Origin: Planctomycetota bacterium
Lineage (GTDB): Bacteria > Planctomycetota > UBA1135
DNA: 64,000 nt
NCBI GenBank assembly: GCA_004295085.1
Contig: SHNF01000018.1
Coordinates: forward strand, 62,001 to 126,000
Reading direction: 5' to 3'
The translations under genes and the position numbers were made by a program. The notes beneath the pieces are model-generated. The model saw nothing but the letters and a program-made list of their open reading frames with translations, did not search any database and had not been told where the DNA came from. Of this stretch, positions 53,794-61,384 are shown in pieces (the first letter of the stretch is position 1; each line of letters starts with the position of its first letter).

Positions 53794-55386
53794 ATGACCT
53801 TTGCGCGCCTCCTCATTCTCTGCTGTGTCCCGACTACGCCGCTTGCCAGCATGCCTTCGGTGCAAGAAGTCCTCCACAACTGGAAGGGGGAAGCTCCTGG
53901 AGATCGGCTCGGCGCCATTGATTATGCTGGAGACGTGAACCAAGACGGGACTCTGGATCTGATCGTCGGCGCTCCCGGGGCCGATGCAAACGGCTTGGAC
54001 AGTGGCCTTGCTAGGATCTACTCTGGCCAAGACGGCTCGGTGCTGTATGAGTTCGTTGGCAGCTCAACCAATCCACATTTCGGGTCGGTTTCCGCAGGCG
54101 GCGGGGATGTGAATGGTGACGGCGTGCCGGACATCATTCTCGGTGCGCCTCTCGCCGACGAGGGTGCCGTCGACTCAGGAGCGGTGTATGTCTACTCCGG
54201 CTGTGACGGTGGTCTGTTGTACCTTTTTGCGGGTAGCTCATCAGGTAGTTTTTTCGGCAGCGCGGTGGCCAATGCTGGCGATGTGAACGCAGATGGCTAC
54301 GCCGACGTCCTGACTGGTAATCGGCTTGCTGGGGGCGGCGGCTACGAGAAGGGCTTGGCGCGTGTCTACTCAGGTTTCGATGGCTCGATTCTGTACGAAT
54401 TGAGAGGGTCAGGCGATGGCCACCACTTCGGGCAGTCGGTTGACGGCCTTGGAGACATCGATCAGGATGGATACGACGATTTCGTGGTTGGATCGCCAGG
54501 CGAAGGAATGTTCGCAGAAGGGCGTGCGCACGTGTACAGCGGAAGAGATGGGAGCTTACTATTCACCTTCGCCGACCCCGTCTCGACAGGAACGCTGGGT
54601 GACCAAGTAGCAGGTGCCGGCGACGTGGACGGAGACGGAATACCGGACATTGTGAGTGGTGGTTTCGAGAGCTATGATCGCGGTCTCCAGTCGGGCAGCG
54701 CGTCGGTGTTCTCTGGCGCAGACGGGTCGTTGCTATATCGCTTCTTGGGGTACGAGAGCGGAGGCTATTTCGGTTGGGTTGTGGACGGAGCAGGAGACGT
54801 CGACGGCGATGGCTTCGCCGATGTGATAGTCGGAGCCATCTACGAGAGCCAAACCCTTACGGTCGGAGGAGGTAGCGCCCGCGTGTTCTCAGGGCGAGAC
54901 GGCTCGGTCCTTCTCAATCTGCTCGCGAAGAGCAATTTCGCCCTCTTCGGCATCTCAGTCAGCACAGCCGGTGACGTGAACGGCGACGGCCGCGACGATG
55001 TGGCAATCGGAGCTGCGGAGGCAGATTCTTCCTTCCCCGATGCTGGACAGGCAATTGTCGTAAGTATGGTGCCGCCGTTCCTGTATCTTGGGCTCGAGGA
55101 TGGCAACCCCAAGGCAGTACTGCGCGCCCGGCAATTGCGGCCGCATACTCTAACGTGGCTGTTCAGCAGCATACATGGCGTTGGGGCAAGGGCCATCCGA
55201 CCGCTGAACGTCGTCCTTGACCTTCATGACCCGGTGCGTGTAATGGGTCCGCAGCGAAGCGATGGGCAGGGGAACCTCGTCTGGCCGGTTGTGATTCCGT
55301 CCAAGGTATCCCAAAGGGCGATCTGGCTGCAGATGGCCCAAGATGGCTTGAAGACGAACGTGACTGGCGGGATGGCCTTCCCCTGA
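53794..55386 (+). CDS. FG-GAP propeller protein with divergent C-terminal module
   Basis: A 530-residue secreted protein; the start at 53794 fits the signal peptide (TFARLLILCCVPTTPLAS). Seven FG-GAP repeats of ~55 residues follow to residue ~425, with calcium-loop cores such as GDVNQDGTLDLIVGAP and GDVDGDGFADVIVGA alternating with YSGxDGSxLY blades. The last ~105 residues resemble the shared C-terminal module in outline (LDLHDPVRVMG, an IP.., GLKTNV end) but lack its cysteines. Lower GC content than its counterpart at 10936-12504. Probably extracellular calcium-dependent binding; partner unknown. Confidence 0.82.
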   Translation: MTFARLLILCCVPTTPLASMPSVQEVLHNWKGEAPGDRLGAIDYAGDVNQDGTLDLIVGAPGADANGLDSGLARIYSGQDGSVLYEFVGSSTNPHFGSVSAGGGDVNGDGVPDIILGAPLADEGAVDSGAVYVYSGCDGGLLYLFAGSSSGSFFGSAVANAGDVNADGYADVLTGNRLAGGGGYEKGLARVYSGFDGSILYELRGSGDGHHFGQSVDGLGDIDQDGYDDFVVGSPGEGMFAEGRAHVYSGRDGSLLFTFADPVSTGTLGDQVAGAGDVDGDGIPDIVSGGFESYDRGLQSGSASVFSGADGSLLYRFLGYESGGYFGWVVDGAGDVDGDGFADVIVGAIYESQTLTVGGGSARVFSGRDGSVLLNLLAKSNFALFGISVSTAGDVNGDGRDDVAIGAAEADSSFPDAGQAIVVSMVPPFLYLGLEDGNPKAVLRARQLRPHTLTWLFSSIHGVGARAIRPLNVVLDLHDPVRVMGPQRSDGQGNLVWPVVIPSKVSQRAIWLQMAQDGLKTNVTGGMAFP

Positions 55387-55390
55387 TGCC

Positions 55391-56050
55391 TCAACGTGTC
55401 ACCATGACCTGCTCCAGCGGCTTCTTGCGCAGCGCGGCTTCGGGGACCGTGCAGTCGTCCGCCGGATAGCCTACGGGGATCAGCAGGAACGGGCGCTCGT
55501 GCGTCGGGCGCTCGAGAATGCCCGATAGGAAGCCCATCGGGCTCGGCGTGTGCGTCAGCGTGGCGAGGCCCGCGTGCTGTGCGGCGGCCAGCAGCAGGCC
55601 GCAGGCGATCCCGACCGATTCGTTGATGTAATACACCTGGCCGCCGTCGTCGCCGCGCAGCAGCTTGAACACCACGATCAGCCAGGGCGCGACCTCCAGG
55701 AAGTCCTTGTGCTCGTCGGTGCCGAGCGGCGCCAGGTCCTTGAGCCACTCCGGGCCAGCGCGGTGCGCGTAGAACTCGCGCTCCTCCTGCTCGGCGGCCA
55801 GGCGGATCCGGCGCTTGATCCCGGGATCCTGCACGCAGACGAAGCGCCAGGGCTGCTTGTTGGCGCCGCTCGGCGCGCTTGCCGCCGCGCGCACCAGCCA
55901 CTCGATCGTCTCCCGCGACACCGGCCGATCGCTGAACATGCGGACCGTGCGGCGGCGCTGCACGACTTCGCAGAAGGCGCGCGCGGCGTCTTCGGGTGGC
56001 ACGCGGGGCAGGTACCGGTCGCGGTACGGAACGAAGACGGCCTCGGCCAT
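55391..56050 (-). CDS. Nitroreductase-family protein, iodotyrosine deiodinase-like
   Basis: A 219-residue flavoprotein. FMN-binding segments RRRTVRMFSDRPV, SAPSGANKQPW and LATLTHTPSP are typical of the family. The pattern extends to the iodotyrosine deiodinase group: EQEEREFY, WLKDLAPLGTDEHKDFL and the C-terminal PVGYPADDCTVPEAALRKKPLEQVMV closely follow vertebrate IYD. The substrate triad is present as E90, Y94 and K115, the residues that grip the zwitterion of halotyrosine. The likely reaction is FMN-dependent reductive dehalogenation of mono- or di-halotyrosine. No membrane anchor, unlike the vertebrate enzyme. It is convergent with the FG-GAP gene by four bases. Confidence 0.85.
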   Translation of the reverse strand: MAEAVFVPYRDRYLPRVPPEDAARAFCEVVQRRRTVRMFSDRPVSRETIEWLVRAAASAPSGANKQPWRFVCVQDPGIKRRIRLAAEQEEREFYAHRAGPEWLKDLAPLGTDEHKDFLEVAPWLIVVFKLLRGDDGGQVYYINESVGIACGLLLAAAQHAGLATLTHTPSPMGFLSGILERPTHERPFLLIPVGYPADDCTVPEAALRKKPLEQVMVTR

Positions 56051-56076
56051 GGCGGAGAGGATAGCTTGGTGAGCCC

Positions 56077-56976
56077 ATGAGGACCCCTGCGCTGCTCCTG
56101 CTGGCTGCCGCCGCGGCTTCCTGCGCGCAAGCGGGCCGGCGCGTGCCGCCCGCGCTGTCTCCCGAAGTGCAGGCGCAGCGGGAGCAGGATCTCGAGCAGG
56201 CGCGTCGCGCCCATGAAGCGAAGCCGCAGGACGCGGACGCCCTGATCTGGTATGGCCGCCGGCTGGCCTACCTGGGCCTCTACCCCGAGGCGCTGTCGGT
56301 CTTCAGCCGCGGCGTCCTGGAGCATCCGCGCGACCCGCGGATGTACCGCCACCGCGGCCATCGTCACATCACTCTGCGCGATTTCGAGCGCGCCGCCGCC
56401 GACCTGGAGCGCGCGGCGGAGCTGATCGAGGGCCGGCCGGACGAGATCGAGCCCGCCGGGCTGCCGAATGCCCGCGGCGTCGACCTCGACTGGCTGCATC
56501 ACAGCGTGTACTACCACCTGGGGCTCGCGCGCTACCTGCTGGGCGAGTACGAGGCCGCGCGCGCGGCCTGGGAGCAGTGCGTCGCCGCCTCCCGGAATCC
56601 GGACGCGCTGTGCTCGGCGACGTACTGGCTGTACCTGGCGCTGCGGCGACTGCAGGATCCCGGCGCGGAGCGCGTGCTGGAGCCCATCCGCGCGGACTTC
56701 GACATCGTCGAGTACGCGGCGTATCACAAGCTGCTGCTGGTCTACAAGGGAGCGATGGACGCCGGAACGTTGTGGGAGGAGACGGTTGCTGCCGGCGCGG
56801 CGTCGGTGGATTGCGCGACCGTGGGCTACGGCCTGCTGCAGTGGCAGCAGTGGCGGCGGGACGAGGCGGCGGCCGCGCGGGTCCTGCAGGCCGTGTTCGA
56901 TGGCGGCAACTGGCCGGCGTTCGGGTACATCGCCGCGGAAGCCGACGTCGTGCGCGGACTCCGGCGCCCCGACTAG
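56077..56976 (+). CDS. TPR-repeat lipoprotein
   Basis: A 299-residue protein starting MRTPALLLLAAAAASC, a lipoprotein signal with Cys at residue 16. Residues ~35-200 form about four tetratricopeptide repeats (DADALIWYGRRLAYLGLYPEAL, RMYRHRGHRHITLRDFERAAADL, VYYHLGLARYLLGEYEAARAAW), which usually bind partner proteins. The remainder is helical. Divergent from the nitroreductase gene by 26 bases and convergent, overlapping four bases, with the APC permease gene. Partner unknown. Confidence 0.82.
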   Translation: MRTPALLLLAAAAASCAQAGRRVPPALSPEVQAQREQDLEQARRAHEAKPQDADALIWYGRRLAYLGLYPEALSVFSRGVLEHPRDPRMYRHRGHRHITLRDFERAAADLERAAELIEGRPDEIEPAGLPNARGVDLDWLHHSVYYHLGLARYLLGEYEAARAAWEQCVAASRNPDALCSATYWLYLALRRLQDPGAERVLEPIRADFDIVEYAAYHKLLLVYKGAMDAGTLWEETVAAGAASVDCATVGYGLLQWQQWRRDEAAAARVLQAVFDGGNWPAFGYIAAEADVVRGLRRPD

Positions 56977-58268
56977 GCCGGCTTCCGCTTCCAGTAGGCG
57001 TAGGCGGGCAGGCCGAGCAGCACCAGGCCCAGGCCCACGAGGGCCTCGCGCACGCTCTGCAGCAGCGTGTTGGCGAGCAGCGCCACGCAGGCCAGCAGGA
57101 ACAGCGCCGGGACCACCGGGTAGCCCCATGTGCGGTAAGGGCGCGGCAGCTCCGGGCGCTTGCGGCGCAGCACGAACACCGAGCCGGCGGCGGCCGCGTA
57201 GAACATCACCGAGGCGAAGGTGACGTAGGTGTAGAGCTGCTGGTAGGTGCCGGACAGCGCCAGCACGATGGCCCAGCCGCTCTGCATCCACAGGCTCCAG
57301 ACCGGCGTCTGCCAGCGCGGGTGCAGGCGCGCGACGCGCTGGAAGAACACGCCGTCGGCCGCCATCGGCGGGTAGATGCGCGAGCTGTACAGGATGGTCG
57401 CCGCCAGGCACCCGAACGCGGACACCACCACGACGGCGGCGACCCAGCGGCCCGCGGCCGGACCGAACGCCGCCACGGCGGCCGTCTCGGCCACGCGGTC
57501 GGTCGCCGCCATCTGATCCATGGACAGCGAGGCCACGTACATCCAGTTCAGCAGGCCGTAGAGCAGCATCACGATCAGCGTGCCGGCGATGAGGCCGATC
57601 GGCAGATCGCGCTTCGGGTTGCGGATCTCGCCCGCGGCGCAGGTCACGCCGTACCAGCCGTCGTAGCTCCACAGCGCCGCGATCATGGCCAGGCCGAACG
57701 CGCTCAGCCCGAAGCCGGGCGGGAGCGGGGCGATGAGGTCCGGCTGCTGCGGCGCCGGCCGCGCCGCGCTCAGGCCCACCAGCGCCAGGATGGCGCCGAT
57801 CTTGAGCACCGTGAGCAGGTTCTGGACGCCCGCGCCGGGGCGCAGCCCCACGTGGTTCACGGCGGTCAGCAGCACGATCGCGGCCACGGCCGAGGCCGCC
57901 GGCGGCAGCCCCGGCACGAACACCGCGAGGAACTGGCCGAAGCCGGTGGCGATGGCCGCGATGCCCCCCGACATGATCACCAGGAACGCGGTCCAGCCGA
58001 ACAGGAAGCCCCACAGCGGCCCGTAGGCCTCCTTCAGGTAGTGGTAGATGCCGCCGGCGCGCGGGAACAGGACCCCCAGCTCGGCGTAGGTCAGCGCACC
58101 GGCGAGGATGAGCAGTCCGGACGCCAGGTACACGAGCAGGATGAGGCCGGGGTGGGGCAGCTGCTCGGCGATGTCGCCGCTGGTGATGAAGATGCCGGTG
58201 CCGACGATGGCGCCGACGGTGAGCAGCGCGGCGTCCACGGCGCCCAGGCTGCGCTTCTGCGCGTTCAC
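56973..58268 (-). CDS. APC superfamily amino-acid permease
   Basis: A 431-residue protein with twelve predicted membrane helices. It starts at a GTG overlapping the Rieske gene stop (GTGA). VGAIVGTGIFITSG is the signature of helix 1; AELGVLFPRAGGIYHYLKEAYG and WSYDGWYGVTCAAGEIRNPKRDLP match the LAT/YfnA-like amino-acid permeases and exchangers. The substrate is probably a neutral or cationic amino acid, or an amine. Coupling to the Rieske oxygenase suggests uptake of the compound that enzyme attacks. Confidence 0.88.
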   Translation of the reverse strand: MNAQKRSLGAVDAALLTVGAIVGTGIFITSGDIAEQLPHPGLILLVYLASGLLILAGALTYAELGVLFPRAGGIYHYLKEAYGPLWGFLFGWTAFLVIMSGGIAAIATGFGQFLAVFVPGLPPAASAVAAIVLLTAVNHVGLRPGAGVQNLLTVLKIGAILALVGLSAARPAPQQPDLIAPLPPGFGLSAFGLAMIAALWSYDGWYGVTCAAGEIRNPKRDLPIGLIAGTLIVMLLYGLLNWMYVASLSMDQMAATDRVAETAAVAAFGPAAGRWVAAVVVVSAFGCLAATILYSSRIYPPMAADGVFFQRVARLHPRWQTPVWSLWMQSGWAIVLALSGTYQQLYTYVTFASVMFYAAAAGSVFVLRRKRPELPRPYRTWGYPVVPALFLLACVALLANTLLQSVREALVGLGLVLLGLPAYAYWKRKPA

Positions 58269-59377
58269 GCGTCCAGGGTGCCGCGGTTGCCGAGCACGAA
58301 TTCCGCCAGCAGGCGGTGGAAATGGTGCACGCCCTGCTCGCGCGTGGGCGAATAGCGGCCATGCTGATAGAAGCGCGAGCGCACGCCGCGCTGCACCGCC
58401 TCCACGACGCCTTCGTCCTCCATCTCCACCTGGTGCAGCCCGGAGCCGGCGCCCAGGTCCAGCCTGGCCGCGTCCCAGACGTAGCTGCGGAAGCGGACGA
58501 TCGTCCGGTCCGGCGCCTGCGGCAGCACGATATTCACGGAGATCCCCCAGGGATAGACGTTCAGCATCAGGTTCGGGAACAGCCAGAAATAGTAGCCGGC
58601 GACCTGCTGGCCGTGGTCGGGCGAGGACCGCGGCAGCTCGAACACGTGCTCCCCGCCGCTGGCCGTCCCGACCTGCAGGCTGGAGTAGCGGAACAGCTCG
58701 GTGCGATAACTCGTGAAATCCAGCGCGGTGTTGAGCGCCGGGTGCACGAACGGAATGTGGAAGCCCTCCAGGTAGTTGTCGCAGTACAAGGCCCAGTTCG
58801 CCTGCACCGTGTAGTCCCGATCGCGGGCCGGGTCATGGGCCGCGCGCTCGATCGGCAGCCAGCCCACGCGCTGCTCCAGCTCGGCCACCAGCTGATCGAA
58901 CGGAAACGCCGGCGCCACGCCGGCGAACAGGAACCGGCGCCACAGCGCGAACGGGACGCGCGCCAGGTCGTCCTCCGGCGCGGGGAAGTGCTCCACGCCC
59001 TCGAATTCCGGCATGGAGACGAACTTCCCGTCCAGCGCGAAGCGCCGCCCGTGGTAGCGGCAGCGCAGGCCCTGCGTGTTCTTCTCCTCCTCGCACAGGA
59101 CGGTGCCGCGGTGCGTGCACACGTTGGAAAGGCCGTGCAGATCGCCGCGCTCGTCCCGGGTGAACAGCAGCGGCTGGTCCAGGCAGCCCGGCAGCAGCGT
59201 GAACGGAACGCACTGCCGCGGCGCCGCCAGCCGGTCCACGTCGCCCAGGAACTGCCAGGAACGCGCGAACACGCGCTCGCGCACCTCCTCGTAGGCGCGC
59301 GGGCTGAGGTACAGCTCCGCCGGCAGGGTGTGCGCGCGCCGGATGTCCGGATCGATGCGCAGGAGCTCTGGATCCAT
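58265..59377 (-). CDS. Rieske non-haem iron oxygenase, alpha subunit
   Basis: A 370-residue cytoplasmic protein. Rieske [2Fe-2S] site: C87-T-H89-RG and C106-R-Y-H109-G. The mononuclear iron site lies in CDNYLEGFHIPFVHP with E204, H207 and H212. The layout resembles CntA/YeaW and stachydrine or choline-type monooxygenases, which remove N-linked groups from quaternary amines, rather than aromatic dioxygenases with a separate beta subunit. No reductase or ferredoxin gene is adjacent, so electrons must come from elsewhere. Translationally coupled to the APC permease. Confidence 0.88.
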   Translation of the reverse strand: MDPELLRIDPDIRRAHTLPAELYLSPRAYEEVRERVFARSWQFLGDVDRLAAPRQCVPFTLLPGCLDQPLLFTRDERGDLHGLSNVCTHRGTVLCEEEKNTQGLRCRYHGRRFALDGKFVSMPEFEGVEHFPAPEDDLARVPFALWRRFLFAGVAPAFPFDQLVAELEQRVGWLPIERAAHDPARDRDYTVQANWALYCDNYLEGFHIPFVHPALNTALDFTSYRTELFRYSSLQVGTASGGEHVFELPRSSPDHGQQVAGYYFWLFPNLMLNVYPWGISVNIVLPQAPDRTIVRFRSYVWDAARLDLGAGSGLHQVEMEDEGVVEAVQRGVRSRFYQHGRYSPTREQGVHHFHRLLAEFVLGNRGTLDA

Positions 59378-59405
59378 GGCGCCCGCCTACACTAACAAGT
59401 CGCTC

Positions 59406-60035
59406 ATGCCGCCGACGTTCGATCCGAAGCCCCTCGTCCTGGAAGGCCGCTGCGCGCGCCTCGAGCCCCTGCACCCCGGGCACGGCGACGACCTGTTCGC
59501 CGCCGGCGCCGACCCCGAGGTCTGGCGCTACATGCCGCTCCGGCCCCCGCGCGAGCGCGACGAGATGCGCCAGTGGATCGAGTCCGTCCTCAAGGAGGGC
59601 CGCTTCGGCGGCATCCTGCCCTTCGCGATCGTGCACCGCGACTCCGGCCGCGCCGTCGGCTCCACCCGTTTCTTCGACATCCGCCCCGCCGACCGCGCGC
59701 TGGAGATCGGCTGGACCTGGATCGGTAAGCCCTGGCAGCGCACCGCCCTCAACACCGAGTGCAAGTACCTGCTGCTCCGCCACGCCTTCGAGGACCTGGG
59801 CGCCCTGCGGGTGCAGTTCAAGACGGACAGCCGGAACCTGCAGTCGCAGAAGGCGCTGGAGCGCATCGGCGCGGTCAAGGAAGGCGTCCTGCGCAAGCAG
59901 CGCATCAACTGGGACGGCTACATCCGCGATTCCGTGTACTACAGCATCCTGGACGAGGAGTGGCCGGCCGCAAAAAGGCGGCTGGAGTCGCTGCTTGAGT
60001 CAGGATTGGATCGGAGGATGGCTCGCAATGCCTGA
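59406..60035 (+). CDS. GNAT-family acetyltransferase (RimJ/RimL-like)
   Basis: A 209-residue protein; the start at 59406 is preferred because the upstream ATG at 59376 overlaps the divergent Rieske start codon. LEGRCARLEPLHPGHGDDLF and the acceptor-binding DIRPADRALEIGWTWIGKPWQRT are typical of RimJ-type enzymes; the acetyl-CoA loop is degenerate (NTECKYLLLRHAFEDLGALRVQFKT, split by its helix), with NLQSQKALERIGAVKEGVLR as the C-terminal motif. Probably acetylates a protein N-terminus or a small amine with acetyl-CoA. Its end overlaps the DUF4160 remnant. Confidence 0.85.
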   Translation: MPPTFDPKPLVLEGRCARLEPLHPGHGDDLFAAGADPEVWRYMPLRPPRERDEMRQWIESVLKEGRFGGILPFAIVHRDSGRAVGSTRFFDIRPADRALEIGWTWIGKPWQRTALNTECKYLLLRHAFEDLGALRVQFKTDSRNLQSQKALERIGAVKEGVLRKQRINWDGYIRDSVYYSILDEEWPAAKRRLESLLESGLDRRMARNA

Positions 60036-60158
60036 GATCTCAAGGTTCCTCGGCATCGTGATCGCCATTGGTATACTCTCCATCGAGATGAACTCCTCGA
60101 GAACTGGAACCTGGCGCTGGAGAGAAGACCGTTGCACCGGATTGACCCGCTGGAGTAG
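60028..60158 (+). pseudogene. Internally deleted, frameshifted DUF4160 remnant
   Basis: Starts with MPEISRFLGIVIAI, the conserved DUF4160 N-terminus, with GGAGG 12 bases upstream. After base ~60070 the typical YYxDHxPPHFH centre is missing. The family C-terminus LHRDELLENWNLAL resumes at ~60078 in the other frame and runs through RIDPLE to a TAG at 60156-60158. An internal deletion of ~40 codons with frame change explains this. In intact systems DUF4160 precedes DUF2442, as here. Confidence 0.8.
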
Positions 60159-60161
60159 CCA

Positions 60162-60440
60162 ATGACCCCGAAACTCCAATCTGCTGAGTACATCCGCGGT
60201 TACACGATCCGTCTCAGGTTCGCGGATGGCAGCACGGGTGACGTAGATCTCCAGGGTGAGCTCTGGGGCGAGGTTTTTGAGCCTTTGAAGGACGTCGAGG
60301 TTTTCCGGCGTTTTCGGTTGGACACGGACCTAGACACCCTGACTTGGCCGTCAGGCGCGGATCTTGCGCCTGAGTTCTTGTACGAGAAAGTTGCGTCGCA
60401 GCAGGCAAGTTCGACAGACGCGACATCCTCCCGCCGCTGA
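60162..60440 (+). CDS. DUF2442 protein, probable antitoxin-like partner
   Basis: A 92-residue protein with GGAG seven bases before the ATG. KLQSAEYIRGYTIRLRFADGSTGDVDL and the DxxxFxxFRxDxxLxTLxWPxGADLAPE pattern define DUF2442. This small domain commonly follows DUF4160, and the pair behaves like a toxin-antitoxin-type module in databases, though the activity is not well established. The upstream partner is broken here, so this copy is solitary. The last ~15 residues (QQASSTDATSSRR) are poorly conserved. Confidence 0.85.
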   Translation: MTPKLQSAEYIRGYTIRLRFADGSTGDVDLQGELWGEVFEPLKDVEVFRRFRLDTDLDTLTWPSGADLAPEFLYEKVASQQASSTDATSSRR

Positions 60441-60502
60441 GAGCCTGGGCGCGCTTATGGCGCGGATGGACTACCTGACAGCACCTGGACCACGGATCTC
60501 TC

Positions 60503-61384
60503 ATGACGACCACTCGACGGGACTTTCTCGCCGGAAGCGCCGCAGCAGCAGTCTGGGCCTCCACCTTCCGCCTACCGTGCTCTGCAGACGCCTTCAAGAT
60601 CTCGCTGGCGGAGTGGTCGTTGCACAAGGCACTATTCGGCGGCAAGCTGGATCACCTCGACTTCCCGGTGGTCACGAAGAAGGATTATGGAATCGAAGGC
60701 TGCGAGCTGGTCAACCAGTTCTTCAAGGACAAGGCCGGTGACGCGGACTACCTGAAGGAGCTGCGCAAGCGCGCCGACGACAACGGCGTCAAGATCCTGC
60801 TCATCATGATCGACGGCGAGGGCGAGCTCGCCCAGGCCGACGCCGGCCAGCGCAAGCAGGCGGTCGAGAACCACCGGAAGTGGCTGGAGTGCGGGCAGTC
60901 CCTCGGCTGCCACTCGATCCGGGTCAACGCCGGCGGCGACGGCAAGCCCGAGGAGACGCAGAAGCACGCCGCGGAGGCGCTGGTGGCGCTGGCGGAGCTG
61001 GGGAAGAAACCGGACATCAACGTCATCGTCGAGAACCACGGCGGCCTGTCCTCGGACGGCAAGTGGCTGGCCGGCGTGATGAAGCTGGCCAACCACCCGC
61101 GCGTGGGCACGCTGCCGGACTTCGGCAACTTCCACGAGTACGACCGCTACCAGGGCGTGGCCGACCTGATGCCGTACGCCAAGGCGGTGAGCGCCAAGTC
61201 CTACGACTTCGACGAGCAGGGCAACGAGACCAGGATCGACTACCCGCGCATGCTGAAGATCGTGCTGGACGCCGGCTACCGCTCGTGGATCGGGATCGAG
61301 TACGAGGGCGGCCGCCTGAGCGAGCCCGACGGCATCCTGGCCACCAAGGCGCTGCTGGAACGGATCCGCGCGCAGCAGCCATGA
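60503..61384 (+). CDS. Tat-exported sugar-phosphate isomerase/epimerase-like TIM-barrel protein
   Basis: A 293-residue protein with Tat signal [18 protein letters not shown]. The rest is an AP-endonuclease-2/xylose-isomerase-like TIM barrel: [70 protein letters not shown] and GIEYEGGRL supply the Glu, Asp, His and Glu metal ligands. It probably isomerises or epimerises a sugar or cyclitol in the periplasm. The next gene starts within its stop codon. Confidence 0.88.
   Translation: MTTTRRDFLAGSAAAAVWASTFRLPCSADAFKISLAEWSLHKALFGGKLDHLDFPVVTKKDYGIEGCELVNQFFKDKAGDADYLKELRKRADDNGVKILLIMIDGEGELAQADAGQRKQAVENHRKWLECGQSLGCHSIRVNAGGDGKPEETQKHAAEALVALAELGKKPDINVIVENHGGLSSDGKWLAGVMKLANHPRVGTLPDFGNFHEYDRYQGVADLMPYAKAVSAKSYDFDEQGNETRIDYPRMLKIVLDAGYRSWIGIEYEGGRLSEPDGILATKALLERIRAQQP

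Larger units (their letters stand above)
51480..55390. other. Lower-GC block carrying two secreted-protein genes
   Basis: By eye the base composition drops from roughly 70% GC to the mid-50s between the pgl start and the nitroreductase gene, with more A/T at third codon positions. It contains a divergent pair, a copper-oxidase-like gene and an FG-GAP gene, plus loosely packed 250-bp spacers unlike the rest of the window. No integrase, transposase or flanking repeats are seen. Acquired DNA is an inference. Confidence 0.5.

Noticed and set aside
53794..55386. Regularly spaced similar segments resembling tandem DNA repeats
   Set aside because: They are FG-GAP protein repeats, degenerate at the DNA level, and not a CRISPR or satellite array.
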